NCBI RefSeq assembly: GCF_003254395.2
Contig: NC_037642.1
Location: 7,701,736 to 7,765,735, forward strand
Direction: 5' to 3'
From: Apis mellifera
Taxonomy: Eukaryota > Arthropoda > Insecta > Hymenoptera > Apidae
Length of the DNA: 64,000 bases
Shown: positions 14,301-26,169 of the stretch, in pieces
How positions within the stretch are numbered: the first letter of the stretch is position 1
Layout: every line of letters begins with the position of its first letter
The notes under the pieces: generated by a model
What the model was told of the DNA's origin: nothing
Databases searched by the model: none
The model's input: only the letters and a program-made list of their open reading frames with translations
Program-made: the position numbers and the translations under genes

Positions 14301-14341
14301 GATAAGCTAGCTCATCTTTGATAAGCTACATCTTCGATAAG
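14301..14341 (+). promoter_or_regulatory. Cluster of three GATA-factor motifs
   Basis: TGATAAG, TGATAAG and CGATAAG cores start at 14301, 14320 and 14336, about 290 bp into the intron. The first two are each followed by CTA. The spacing of 19 and 16 bp and the shared orientation suggest a small enhancer or a local duplication. Confidence 0.4.
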
Positions 14342-14654
14342 TTATTGATACGACATATTGTAAATTCTTTTTTTTCTTTTTTTTTTTTTAGCAAAGATTA
14401 AGTGACGAAAATACTAAATAATCAAATTTTGTACGTTATTCATCGTGCAAAATGTTTATACGAGCGTTAAGGAGTTAATAATTAATATCTACGATATAAA
14501 ACAAGCAGAAAATTAATTTATCAAACGTTAGAAAGATATTTGCAAAATACGTTATCATGCACTTTAGACAAAAATCCTTTTACCTGTTTGGTCCTCCCCC
14601 TTCCCCAAACAGATTCACGTAAATAGGACATTCTATCACGATATATAAAACAAG

Positions 14655-14706
14655 ATTGACATCACGTTGCACAATTAATAACTGTATAAATCAACTATAT
14701 TAATCA
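14655..14706 (+). promoter_or_regulatory. Paired Hox/Extradenticle-type motifs with a TGACA half-site
   Basis: ATAAATCA (14686-14693) and ATTAATCA (14699-14706) are reverse complements of TGATTTAT and TGATTAAT, the composite Exd-Hox sites. TTGACA, resembling the Hth/Meis core, is at 14656-14661. The arrangement would suit autoregulation of hth, which is inference. Confidence 0.4.
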
Positions 14707-16426
14707 ACTGGAGATTTGAGATCAAAACGTTCGAGAATTACGGTTTATTAACGAATAATTGGAAAAATAATTTCCACGATTATTTATCTCGTTTCTCAAC
14801 ACGTTTAACGATGCATCCACGGACGTATAAAGGCCCTTAATAATTATCGCGGATAGTTTCGCACACGCGAAATATTAGATTAATAGAACGGAAAAACGTG
14901 TTTCGAGCGCGTGCTCTGTTTGTCCGCTCCAATTGTCGGGGTGTCGCTGTAGATAAGCCGTTCGAAACGGTTGAAAAACAACTGTTACGGGCGGAGTCGC
15001 AATTTTCCGTAATTGTAGTGAAAGCTTGGCCACCACCCGTCGTCGGTTGTCGGTCGTCGGTCGTCGGTCGGCTATGGCGTGCACCTTGGCTCCGCTCTCG
15101 AGCGTAAGTGGCGTCATTTACCTGTCCAATGGCCGCTAGACGTACGCGGTGCTCTCCGAGTTGTTTGCATTGGAACGGCCATCTTTCTCCACACGAGGTC
15201 CTGATTTTTTTTCTCCTCTCTCTCTCTCTCTCTTCTTTTTTCTCCCCCTTGCGAGGCTCCCCTCCTTGCGAACCGGAAACTCGTAAATCGGAGTACATGT
15301 GTCGCGTAATAGATTCCACGGAACGGTAGAAGTCACGGGACGAAAGAGAGAGAGGCAATCGTTTAAGCGTGAATTTACGATTTTTATTTTTGAAACGAGA
15401 TATGGATAGGATAGGTGAAGTAATAAGTTACGATTGAATAAATTATACCGTAGAGTGGTAATGCATGTTTCTCGGAACGAAGAAGAAGAAGAAGAAGAAG
15501 AAGTTTGCAAGGTCTCTCTTATTCTTGGAGGAGGGAAACGGAACGAAAAGTTTCGATTCAGGTTTCTGAAAGATGCACCAAGTTTTCTGCTTTATCGGAA
15601 TATTCGATAATTCCTTCGAAAATATCCTAGAAATTTAACAACACCTCGTGTATATCGAAAATTGATCTAAGAATCTTGAAATATTGAAGGGTTCGATCGA
15701 ATTTTAAATAATTTTCTCTTTTGATTCCCTAAATATCAAAGCGACACAATGATTTACAAAATCATACATTGCATTCTCCTTCGATTTTCCCGCGAATACT
15801 AATTAAGACAAGGGAATAAGAAGATAATCAGTCTCAGGAAGGAGAGGAAAAAATCGTCGATTGGACCGCGCGCGTTGTTACTCGAGAGAGCCACCACCGT
15901 TTATTTATAAATAAATAAATACTGCATTAGAATTACGTTTCGGCCTCCCGTTTTTCTCCCGATTAACGATTGATAACCGCTTCGAAAGAGGAAGGGTAAG
16001 AGGACGGTTTGTCGAAAGAAGGGAAGAGGAAAGGAGGAAGGAGAGGCAAAGAAGAGGAGGCAAAGAGCGCAAGTTTTCGGGAGCACGGTTTGCGTGGTTG
16101 CAGAATACCACGGGCGGGCCCCAGGTTTCGGCCTGGGCACGCCGTTTTTGCGCCGATATTTTATCATACGAAATAGCGGACATCCATCGCATTTCCATCG
16201 AAATGGCAGCTGACGTGGCGGCGGCAGCCATTGGAGACCGGCCAGCTCGATCCGACCCTCGTGCGTTGTGTTGCTCCCTCTCGGACACCGGTCCGCCTCG
16301 GATCGGCCCGCTCGATCCTGCAATTTTATACCAATTTTCCTCATTTGCCGCGATTACATTATTATAAAGGCAGGGGGCTATCCTACCGGCGAATCCATAC
16401 CGCCGACGTTGCCCCGCACGCGGCCC

Positions 16427-16485
16427 TTTCTTTTCTTTTCGTTTCTTTTCTTTTCTTTTCTTTTCTTTTCTTCTTTTTCTTTTCT
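16427..16485 (+). repeat. (TTTTC)n microsatellite
   Basis: About ten TTTTC units with a few interruptions. Confidence 0.9.
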
Positions 16486-17523
16486 CCCTTCTTCCTTTCC
16501 TCCTTTTCCCTCTCCGTTTATACGCATGTGCATACGATCGTGCTTGCTCGGTTCTTCGAAGTGATAAGAAAATGTTTGCAATCGAGAAGAAAGAAATCCT
16601 CTTTTTTCATTGCTTCAAGGGTGATCTCCACGATAAAGTTTTTCGTTTGATTTCAACTTTTCCTTGAAAATATCGCGAACTACAATTCACGTTTCTAAAG
16701 AAATTGTTAAAAATGGCTCTCATTTTGCTGCTCGAATTGAATAGAAATGTTTGTATTAATATTAATTTTAATATATATAATTCTATATTTTCAATCAAAT
16801 GCCCGACTCTCACATCCTGTGAGAACAACATCTTTGATAAAAGAAGAGGAAAAACATTATTAGAAAAGAAAAAACGAATAAATTTCTTTGCACGAAGTAT
16901 CCATCAATATCGAGCGAGCAGCATCACACGATCGTTGCAAGAAAACATTGTCAGTAACCGCGATACTCTTACGCTCGAGACACCGACCGACTCCTCTACC
17001 CTTCCTTCCCCCTCTCCTCCATCCACGAGTCGTATACACACCGAGGCGGCAAGAAATCGACGTCGTGCACTCGTCGTCGTCGTCGTCGTCATCGTCGTCG
17101 TCGTCGTCTCCTACGGGAAGGAAGGTCCAGGAGGCGGATAAGAAACCGTCTCACCGGGATCAAGACGCCAAACCGATATTCAATCCGCGGCCGTAGCTTT
17201 TTCCTCCCACGAGGCCGGGGCCCGCTACGATTCCAATACGCCAGCCGGTGGATTTATTTCACCGAGATCGGCGTACGCGATATCGGAGGGGCGGGTCTCG
17301 AAAAGCCGCGACAAAACCTGGCCGCAATTTGGCACGGTGTGCGCCGCGCACTGGCATCGGCCGTAATGAAGATTGAAACGTTGCCTCGGTCCCCGGGGCC
17401 CACGGGGACGGAGACACGCGGCGGCTCTCCTCTTCGAGCGAGGTCTTCGAGCGAGCAACGAGGAATGCAGCGGACGCGCGATCAAGAAGATTCCATAAAT
17501 ATCTGGAGCTCTCTCTGGGAGGA

Positions 17524-17735
17524 GTGTAGTAGGACGGACAGAGGACGAGAGTGATAGGTGAAGAAGGGAGAGGCGATGAAAGGGAAGAGGAGGACGGATG
17601 GAGTACGGGTGATAGGTGACGAGAGAAGGACGGAAGAGAAGAAGAAGAAGAAGAAGATGGACGGAGCTTCGGATAGCTGGAGAAAGAAACGGAAGATGGA
17701 AGAGGAAGGATGGAGTAATAGGCGAAGAGAGAGAG
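17524..17735 (+). repeat. Degenerate purine-rich minisatellite
   Basis: Related phrases recur: GAGAGTGATAGGTGAAGAAG, GGGTGATAGGTGACGAGAG and GGAGTAATAGGCGAAGAGAG. They are separated by GA/GAA-rich filler. Confidence 0.55.
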
Positions 17736-18944
17736 AGAGAGAGGCTGTTGTCGAGTTGAAAAGAGAGAAAGTTGTAGCATTGAAGCATGGTAGCCCGCGG
17801 TGCTGCGCTTCGTGCATTTAACATTTTCGAGCCAATCGCGTATTAGCATAATTACGTTTTGCAGGGAAGAAAAAAAGAACTGTATTCTTGTATCTCTCTC
17901 TCTTTCTTTCCTCTTCTCCCACTCTCGAGTCGAGTCACAAGTCTCCCCGTTTCGCGTCGATCTTCGACACTGCTCTTCTCCCCTTTCTCCCTTTCTCTGT
18001 CCTACGCAAGATACACACCACACGATATATATACGCGTTATCGCCTGTTAGAGAGAGCGATAAATTTCTTATGGGGGTATTATGCGGCGCATACCAACCG
18101 AGATTCATACAGGAGGAGGACATCCTCGGTCTTAGCTGGCTCGCGAACTGGTTCTGTACACTTATACTTATACCTAGGACTGTGGCGACATCCGCGCGCT
18201 TCCTCCCTCCTGTTGTTCCTCGAGGCTGGTTTTCGTGGACGTCCCGATGGGCGGGACATCCGGGTCGACTTCCAAGCCTGTTTTACCTATTTGCCCGCCA
18301 TTTTAATACCCCTGCGATCGTTCCCGGGACTACCTTCGATTTTTTGAAAGATTAGAAAAGTGGATCCCGGATTTGCGACTTGACACAGTCGTCGATGGAA
18401 TTGAAGAATTAGTAAAGGATGAGTTATAGAATGTAAAACTGTGAACGTTTCATATTCACAAATTTTGACTTTTAAACTTCGACCCGGAGTTTTATTAAAT
18501 CCAAGTTCCGTATATTCGTGAGAAGAAAAAGATCGACTACGAAATTGATTCGTATCGAATTCATACATCGAAATATCGAATACGAGAATTGAACCGGTAT
18601 GCAAGAGCTTGTTGAAACGACCGCTTTTCGAAGCGCAGAAACGAAAACGAATCACCCCTCTCCCCCTCCCATCCGGCAAAACGTCATCGACAGGCTGTGG
18701 AAGGAGAGTTGCACAGTCGTTGGTAGACGCACACACACCCGGTATATATGGCTATCCCGTGCGTGCCGTAAGGGGTAGTCAGGTTGTGAATCGGGGCACG
18801 GTAGAGGAACCGAGACAGACACCCCGAAACCTTCATTACCTTCGGCTTCAAAGGAGCCCATTGTGCCGTAAATGGGGTTCGCTCCTCTTTCCTCCTCCTT
18901 TTTACTTTTTCTCCTCTTTTTTTATTTCTTACTTTTTCCTTTTC

Positions 18945-18976
<32 letters not shown>

Positions 18977-20273
18977 CTTTTTTTTTACTCCTTTCTTCCC
19001 TTCCCTCTTCCTTTCCCTCGCTCTGTTCCTGCGTACCCCGGATCCGTTCCATTCTTCGGCCCGTTTGCCTTTCCGAGACGCCGTCAACAGAGGAGGAGGA
19101 GGAGGAGGAGGAGGAGGAGGACACTTGGCCGCTCGTTCCTTCGTTTACGTAAATTCTCGAGTAATTTCGGGGGCCGAGTGAAAAGAGGGAAGGGAGCAGG
19201 GAGGGGACACGGTCGCGATGGTATAATGTCGCCTCGTGCGGAACCTCCCCTCGCGCGAGGAGAAAGGGGACGGAGAAAGGAAGAGGGGACAACGGGCCGT
19301 TTAAGAAGTCTTTGAATCGAGAACTCGTTTCGAGCCCAGGGGCCCGCGGCTCTCTGCCCCTCGAACGACACGCTTCTTCCCCCTCGTCCTCGTCCTCGTC
19401 CTCGTCGTCGTCGTCGTCGACGTCGTCGTCGTTGTTGTCCCTCTTACCTATACCCATCCACGGTCACCGCGGACCGGTCGAATTCTCTCATAACATAAAT
19501 CGAAAAGAAAGAAAATTTCGTCGAGGATTCCATGTATTGAAAATCGAATTTCTATCTATATTCATTCTTGAATAATCACAAGATCAATAAGAACCATCCT
19601 TTGTTTCTCGTACGCGAAAATTTTCGAATTGACATTTGAAGGGAGGAGGATATGGAGACAGGTTTGCGATCGATAAAACCATCTGGTTTCACGAAAAATC
19701 CGGGGAACAATTTCAACGACTTACGAAGCGGCACCGTCGAAGGAGCACCGTCCGCGCGGAGCTTGTTAAATCGGCCATAAAATGGGAAATAATCTCGAGT
19801 TACGGGCAACGTTGTAGCGGGTGTATCGGTGAACGCGACTCTTTCCTACGTGGCGCTTGCACCGGTCGAGGGGGGAGGGCCACTACTCTTCCGGTAATGG
19901 CCACCTCCGCCGGTGTCGCGTGTACTTCGCGGGGGGAACACGAGAAGCGTTCCGCGGAGGACGCGATGAAAGCGATACTCTTCGCGAGCAGAACCCTCAT
20001 TCTTCCCCACCTCCTTTTCCTCCGCGGCTTTTATTTCGGAGGAGGCGGAGGAGAGAAAATTTACGGCCGCGGTTCATCGCGGAAATTAAATACCGGCGGA
20101 TAATTCCGTGGACGGAATTGTGGAGGAGGAGGAAAGGAAGGGGAGAAGGGGAGAGGGAGCTTTCTCCACCACGGTTCGGGGACGGGGAAGGGTCGAGGAG
20201 GAAACGGTGATCCTTTGAGACACTCGATATTTTCCTGGCCCTTTCTCCTCCTCGTATCAGAAAATCCGAGAAC

Positions 20274-20282
<9 letters not shown>

Positions 20283-20322
<40 letters not shown>
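20283..20322 (+). repeat. (TC)20 microsatellite
   Basis: Forty bases of uninterrupted TC within a longer pyrimidine stretch. Confidence 0.95.
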
Positions 20323-20328
<6 letters not shown>

Positions 20329-22498
20329 CCAGCTTCGACGAATTAGATGCCAAAGAAGTGCTCGGCTTGCCTAGCGCGTATCCTTCGGCCTAGAGAAGGA
20401 GCAAGAGGGGTATAGCGTGTCAACCGTGCGAAAGGATACGGTGTAACGTGGAGGAACGATCTCCGGAGCTTGAAAAAAAAAAGAAAAAGGAAAAAACATT
20501 GTCGTTTTTTGGAATTTTGAGTCGAGCTTGAGAAATTGAGTATTCCCCCGTGGTCAGCTTGTTTTTTTGATTACGAGTTACATATGTGTTAGGATCGCGA
20601 GTATCGCGTGTCTTCTAGACACGACGTTGGAGGAACGTTGACAAAGAAGAGACGGCCGGGACCTTTTTCTCGCCGCAAGAAGAAGAAGAAGTTGGAGCAG
20701 AAAATGGACACGCCGTTTCTAGTAGAAGTCGAGTGCGTGTTGTCGAGGACCCGAGTTTGGATCCTGTGTCAGAGCCCGGTTAGGATGATCGGTCTGCGGT
20801 GTAGGGTGACGCGATTCAAAGGGCCGATAGATGGCAAAAACTTGCGTCCGCGGTGCATCGTATCGTGTTCTAGATCATGAGCTTCGAATACTCGGAGAGG
20901 TTTTGGTCCAACCAGCGATATATATATATATAACAACCATCTTCCTCGCTTACGTGAACCGATATGACCTATCCATCGCTTATAATCTTTCGCTTGAAAG
21001 TCAAGAAATTGTAGGAGCAAAAAATATACTCGTCTAATAAAAGAAAAAATATATAAACACATAGAGTATACGTGGTTAATGTGACGCCAACCTATCTTGG
21101 CGATGTTATTATTTCTCTTATTAAAATCTTGATACGATGTTTTGAGATTGGATTAATTTCTCTTCTGAAATTTTCATTTAAATTCCCGTACGAATCACGG
21201 CAGTCTTTCTACCAGTTAAAAAAAAAAAGAAATAAAGAGATCCGAGTTCCGCGGTCATGGCAAGTTGGAAAAAACGATTTTTGCCGGTGATTGGGGTGTG
21301 TTCCGAGTGCGTGTACGAGCGGTAAAAAATGGCTCGATAACCGTGTTCCCGTGCGCGCACGTACACAAACACGAGCAGCGTGTAGGTGAACGCTTCTCAG
21401 CGTCGTGGCCCGGGCCTTCTTTCGGCGATTCGCAGGAGAAAGAGAGGCGAAAAGGTGGAGAGAGAAAGAGAGAGAGAGAGAGAATGGGACGAGGAGGCCC
21501 CTCTTCCCCTCCTCCTTCTCTCCGTTTCTTTTCTTCGGTGAGCATTGTCGGCCGGTTCGACTCGACTCCCGGCGGATCAAATTCTAACCAGTCCGGCATT
21601 ATAGCTGCTGTCCTTCGAGCTCTCTCCACCGCCCTCTCCCGCCGCCCTTTTGGTCCCGCGTTAAAGAGAGTCTAGTCATCTCGAGGAGGCATTGTGTTAC
21701 CGTGGCGTGGCACTTGGAAGAAAATTCTGGAGAATCTCTCCTGGTACTTGCGCGCACAGTCCTTTGTCGGTTTCCAGGAATCTATCGAAGAAAAATATAA
21801 AAAAATAAGAATGTATGAAAAAAAACAAAAAAGAAAGAAAAAAAAAAAGAGAGCAACGAAGGAGTTTGAACGTGGCAACACACGATATGGCACCGTGTTT
21901 CGAGAGAGGGAGAGAGCGAGTGTCGTGTCCCTGGATCGGTTTCGCGTCCGATCAAGCGTCCTCTCGCATACGCTTAACGCATGATAAACGCGTGCATTGT
22001 CTACGGTGGTGTCGGCCACGGCCTTCCACCATTGGACGGTGCCGCCTACGGCAAAGATGGCCGTCTTCTCTATTACATATAAATGCCTAATAAGAAGAAC
22101 CGTCGTATAAGTATCTACTACTAGGATAGGTTGCCGAGAGGCAGCCAGCCTCCTGTGGAAGCTTGAAAGCAAGAAGGGAGGAGGAGAGGCTAGGAAGAAA
22201 GCGCGTGTACGCGCTTGCAACGAGAGAAGACACGCCGCGCCGCCTCTCGTAATGCGCCTTCCTTCTCCTCTCTCTCTCTCTCTTCCTCTCCCCCGTCCCC
22301 TCCTACCCATCGATTTACATATAACAAGATAAGCGTTTTTATTTGCTTTTGCTTATATAATACATTTTTTCTAAACCGAATCGAGCGACCAGGCCGAGGC
22401 GAAGCTCGGTCCAGGGGCCGGCCAGGGGGCAAGGTAAGAGGGATCGGGAGGAGGATGAACCGTGAGGAGGACGCTCGAGGACCGGGTATCCTATAGGC

Positions 22499-22518
22499 CT
22501 GTCAGACCTCATTTGCAT
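22499..22518 (+). promoter_or_regulatory. Meis-type core next to a perfect POU octamer
   Basis: CTGTCAG (22499-22505, the reverse of the TGACAG Hth/Meis core) lies a few bases from ATTTGCAT (22511-22518, the POU octamer). GTCAGACCTC recurs 45 bp downstream. The sites are about 440 bp upstream of the exon acceptor. Confidence 0.35.
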
Positions 22519-22758
22519 ACATAACATTCTGGTCGACTGGACACCGGTCAGACCTCCTCGCTCCGTCTCGCTCCGACTCGGTGCAGAAGATACAGGGTGT
22601 CTCCGTCCCTCGCTGCTGGACCGCTTCCACGGCCTCGAGATGCAACCAGCTCTCCTCTCGCCGGCTTCCTCCATCTTTGTGTATCGATACCAGCGTTCGT
22701 ATCGGCCTCGCCATCCCGCGCGGCCCTTTTGGTACCCGTGGCTCCGAGGTGAAAATAC

Positions 22759-22778
22759 CGGGTGAAACGTTTCACCCG
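22759..22778. repeat. Perfect 20-bp palindrome
   Basis: CGGGTGAAACGTTTCACCCG is its own reverse complement. It lies 173 bp before the exon at 22952. It could be a dimeric factor site or a hairpin in the pre-mRNA. Confidence 0.9.
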
Positions 22779-22951
22779 TGCTCGAAGCATTTCCAATCCA
22801 ATTTTTTTCGATCAATCCGAAATATCGTTCGAACAATAATAATAAAGTCTCGTAGGTTTAGAGTAGGTTAGAATATATATCCATAATTCGTAAACGATAA
22901 TGGAACTGCGTTAAGAATTTTTCTTAATCGGAACAATGGGTGTTTTCGCAG

Positions 22952-23563
22952 GTGCACGAATTGTGCGACAACTTCTGCCACCGGTACATCAGCTGCTTGA
23001 AGGGGAAAATGCCTATAGACCTAGTGATCGACGACAGAGAGAGCTCGAAACCGCCCGAGATGGGGAACGGTTTGGACGGTGGCGGGCCGAGGAGCACCGC
23101 GGACAGCACCAGCCACACGGACGGAGCAAGCACGCCGGACGTCGTGAGTACCTCACCATCGTCGTCTTATTATCCGCACGACGCGATCACCCCCCACCAT
23201 CACCACCACCACCATCACCACCATCACCACCAGAGCCAGAACAATAATAACAATAATAATAATCACGCCGGTATCGGCAGTGCCGCCACTACCACCCCCT
23301 TGCAACTGAGCCAAAACCAAAGCCAAAACCACCACCCTACGCCGCAGTCGAACACCACCACTACTACTGCTATTACCCCAAGTAGCGCCGCCACAACTCC
23401 CAACTCCCTAAAGCGTACGCACCAACAGATGATGATGGCAGCCGCGGCGGCATCCGCGATGGCCACCTCGCCGCACGCAGCCGCATCCGCGCCCCCTGCG
23501 CACGCGCACGCCGCCCTCGCCGCCTACCACACCATCAGCTCGGCCGTTTATCCGTGCTCGTAA
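22952..23563 (+). CDS. hth: homothorax exon: end of HM domain plus read-through homeodomain-less terminus
   Basis: The exon opens after TTTTCGCAG and encodes VHELCDNFCHRYISCLKGKM, then PIDLVIDDRESSKPPEMGNG and, further on, STADSTSHTDGASTPDV. This matches the end of the Homothorax HM domain and its linker. For full-length Hth the exon ends at 23143 (64 codons, phase 0), with donor GTC|GTGAGT. If the donor is not used, the same frame continues 139 codons to TAA at 23561-23563. The tail starts VSTSPSSSYYPHDAITP, then has 12 His (about 23194-23229), 8 Asn (about 23241-23264), Thr- and Ala-rich runs, and ends AAYHTISSAVYPCS. Homeodomain-less Hth isoforms with the HM domain only are established in Drosophila. 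Such a protein can still bind Extradenticle but lacks its own DNA-binding homeodomain. That this tail is translated here is inferred from the open frame. An ATG at 22940 lies in the intron and is not a start. Confidence 0.95.
   Translation: MHELCDNFCHRYISCLKGKMPIDLVIDDRESSKPPEMGNGLDGGGPRSTADSTSHTDGASTPDVVSTSPSSSYYPHDAITPHHHHHHHHHHHHQSQNNNNNNNNHAGIGSAATTTPLQLSQNQSQNHHPTPQSNTTTTTAITPSSAATTPNSLKRTHQQMMMAAAAASAMATSPHAAASAPPAHAHAALAAYHTISSAVYPCS
23144..23149 (+). other. hth: Regulated 5' splice site of the HM exon
   Basis: GTC|GTGAGT is a near-consensus donor placed exactly after the conserved STPDV codons. Using it leads to the linker and homeodomain exons, which lie beyond the window. Skipping it yields the short isoform. 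The GTG AGT of the donor would then be read as Val-Ser. Confidence 0.9.
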
Positions 23564-26137
23564 TAGACGACGCGACTTCCGTGCCGATACCGCGAGACCT
23601 TTTCTCTCTTTATCTCCCCCCCTTCCGTCAAATTCTTCTTCTTCTTCTTCTTCGATTTATCGCGCTCCCACTCGTTTTGCAGAGGAACGTCCCCACCCCG
23701 ATTCTGATCACCCTTTCTTTCACGTTTCTTCGAGGCATCCTTTCGAATGATTGACCAAAAATGGTCGCCCCCATTTTCCTCATGTATCCTGCATCCCTTC
23801 GCTCGTTCCTTCGAAGGATTTGGCGAGATATCGTACGGGTGATGAACCGTGCGTCGCGATGGTTCGATCGCGACTGACAGTGGCGCGAACCAACGTGGAC
23901 GCGCACCGTGGGCGCCCTCTTCACTCGTCCTCCACGTGGCTCGAGGTCACGTGTTGTGTGGATTGAACGTGTGCTATCCGAACGCGAGAAAGATGTGCAC
24001 TCTGGGTATATGAGTCGCTCGGACGCGTGCACGGGACTTCCTCGAGGTCGTTCTCTTTCTTCTTCTTCTTATTCTTCTTCTTCTTGAAATACTCGTTCTG
24101 TTTTTTTTCTTTTTTCTCGACCGAAATATATCTTCGACCAAGATCGATCGTGTCTCGGGGGTTGCAAGGGTGTCACGAACGGGTGTCTCGGGTGATGCAT
24201 ACGATAAGCCGCGAATTGTTGGACTGGCGCTACTTGTCGGAATTTCCAGTACGTTGCTAGCGAGTGTACCGCTCCGAGCAATCGACGAGTGTTACTCTGT
24301 TTGGCACTTGGCTGGCTTTTGAGTTCATTCACGTTACGTTTCTTTTCTCTTCTCTTCTCTCTTCGTTTCATTTTCTATCATTCTCTCTATCTATCTCTTT
24401 TCCCTTCTCTACCTATCTGTTGTTAACCGTTGCTCAAACAGGTAGAGAAAATTCTCGTTCGTTGTACATAATTCTATACACAAACGATCTCTCGAACGAG
24501 GATCACTCCCTCGATTCGATCGAAAAATCGCTTAAGAAAGAAAAAAAGCTTCCGATCTCGCTCGCTTAGATGATCGACGAAATCATTTTATGATTATCCG
24601 AGAAATATTTCCACTTGCCTCCTATTTCGGAAGTAGCCGTTTCGTGGTTCGCAACTTTGTTTAGGTTTCGTCGTTAAATTTCGCCGTGGATTACGTAAGA
24701 TCGCGTCGTGGCCGAGAGGAAGAAAACGCTTCTAAATTCGTCCCGAGCCACAGACACGAGCAGCCAGCCAGCCACGTCCGATGACATCGATTTTCGGCCA
24801 GTGTTCCGCTTTCAAAACACGTCCGGAGGTGTCCAAGCCCCTCCGAGACCGCCTTTTCGAGGTCCGACCAGTCACGATGAGCTATTATAGCCGAACCGGG
24901 GACCTTATGCAATCGATTCTGCATCTCGTCTTCGTCTTCGTTCTCTGGGGTCGCCTCCGTGCGCTCCCTCCTCCCCCCTTCTACGCACTTCTTCCCCCTT
25001 TCGGTCTTTGTCTCTTCTCTAGCACGTGGTTCCTGCGCCGCGTCTTTGTTTCTCCGCAATTCGTCTCTCTCTCTCTCTCTCTCTCTCAAAATCTATCTCT
25101 ATCCTCCTCCTCCCCTCCCCCAGAAAACGGAAAAATTTCCTCCTCTGTTTCTCCCGAGAGAAGCAGAAAGGTCTCGAGAGGTACGGCACATTGCATCGGG
25201 TGTAGAACGCGAAACAAACGAAACGGGCATTAATTGGAGAGAGGAGAACGGCCGCGAAGGGCGAGGGTACACGTGAGGTGAGGTGCCGGTGAGAAAAGAG
25301 AAAAGGGAAAAGAGAGAAAAGAGAAAAAAAGAATCGCTAAGATCGAGGAAAGATTCTCGCGAAACGAGGTGTCGATTTCTTCTTCTTCTTTTAAGTCACT
25401 TCTTAGGTCACATTAGATTAGCTAGGTTAGTCAGATTTCCATTCTTTCGGTTTTCGCCGCCTGAAAGGCGTCTATCCTTTTAAAACCGATCGTACATGAT
25501 CAAGTTTTTCTTAGTCATATTAACGATATTATGATATTAACCTCGAAGACTCGAGAGATTATATATATACACGTATTACGTATAAACGCGTTTTTAAATA
25601 TCGTTTTTTTTTTTTTTTTTTTTTAATTTCGATAAATTTCTCTCCTTATAGACTGACATTAATATTTTTTTATCTCACGGGACGGCGGAGAGGAACGGCG
25701 GATCGCGTTTCTTCTCGAGGAACCTTCTCGCGTTTCTCTCTCATTTTCTTCGTCTTCTTCCGTTTTTCTTTGCTTCTCCCTTTCTCGTTTATTCCCCCGT
25801 TCCGCGGGATACGTATCTCGGCGTCGCGGATCACGCGATCGATAGTATCGCGGGCGGTAGGCGTGTTCACGACAGGCGTAATGCGCGTCTACGCGGCGTC
25901 TGCCTTCCGGATAGCTTGCGTCCAGCCGTGATGGAAGTTCGTGTCGTGGACCGCGAAGAAAAATGCAAAAAAAAAAAAAAGGAGAAGAAAAAGAGAAAAA
26001 AATAAGAAAAGGGCGCGAAAGCAGAGAGGAGAAGGAAAGAGAGAGTATATAGGGAGAGAACGTGCGAGAGAGCGTGGCAGAAAGGAAAGGTATGACGGAG
26101 AGGACGAGTGAAAAGTGAGAAAGAGAAAAGAAAAAAC

Positions 26138-26169
<32 letters not shown>

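Larger units (their letters stand above)
14017..22951 (+). other. hth: hth intron, 8,935 bp, phase 0
   Basis: The intron is bounded by AAG|GTGAGT and TTTTCGCAG|GTG and contains no recognisable gene on either strand. Its first 800 bp are AT-rich and hold GATA and Hox/Exd-type motifs (14301-14706). The middle is full of simple sequence: GAA repeats at 15479, TTTTC repeats at 16427, CGT repeats near 17070, a pyrimidine tract at 18876-19030, GGA repeats at 19091, CTC/CGT repeats at 19383 and (TC)20 at 20283. These runs create long low-complexity open frames on both strands (for example 17259-18023 and 18684-19457) that I do not call. The last 500 bp contain an octamer site and a 20-bp palindrome. 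Confidence 0.9.

Noticed and set aside
17259..18023. 254-codon open frame, - strand
   Set aside because: Dominated by Ser/Leu/Phe runs translated from purine-pyrimidine repeats; several other frames overlap it.
18684..19457. 257-codon open frame, - strand
   Set aside because: Asp/Glu, Ser and Arg/Glu/Lys runs come from GTC, CTC and TC repeats; no domain.
21672..22310. 212-codon open frame, - strand
   Set aside because: Poly-Phe and Arg/Glu runs from simple sequence; no domain.
22426..22440. CAAG|GTAAGA donor-like string
   Set aside because: No acceptor or conserved coding sequence precedes it.
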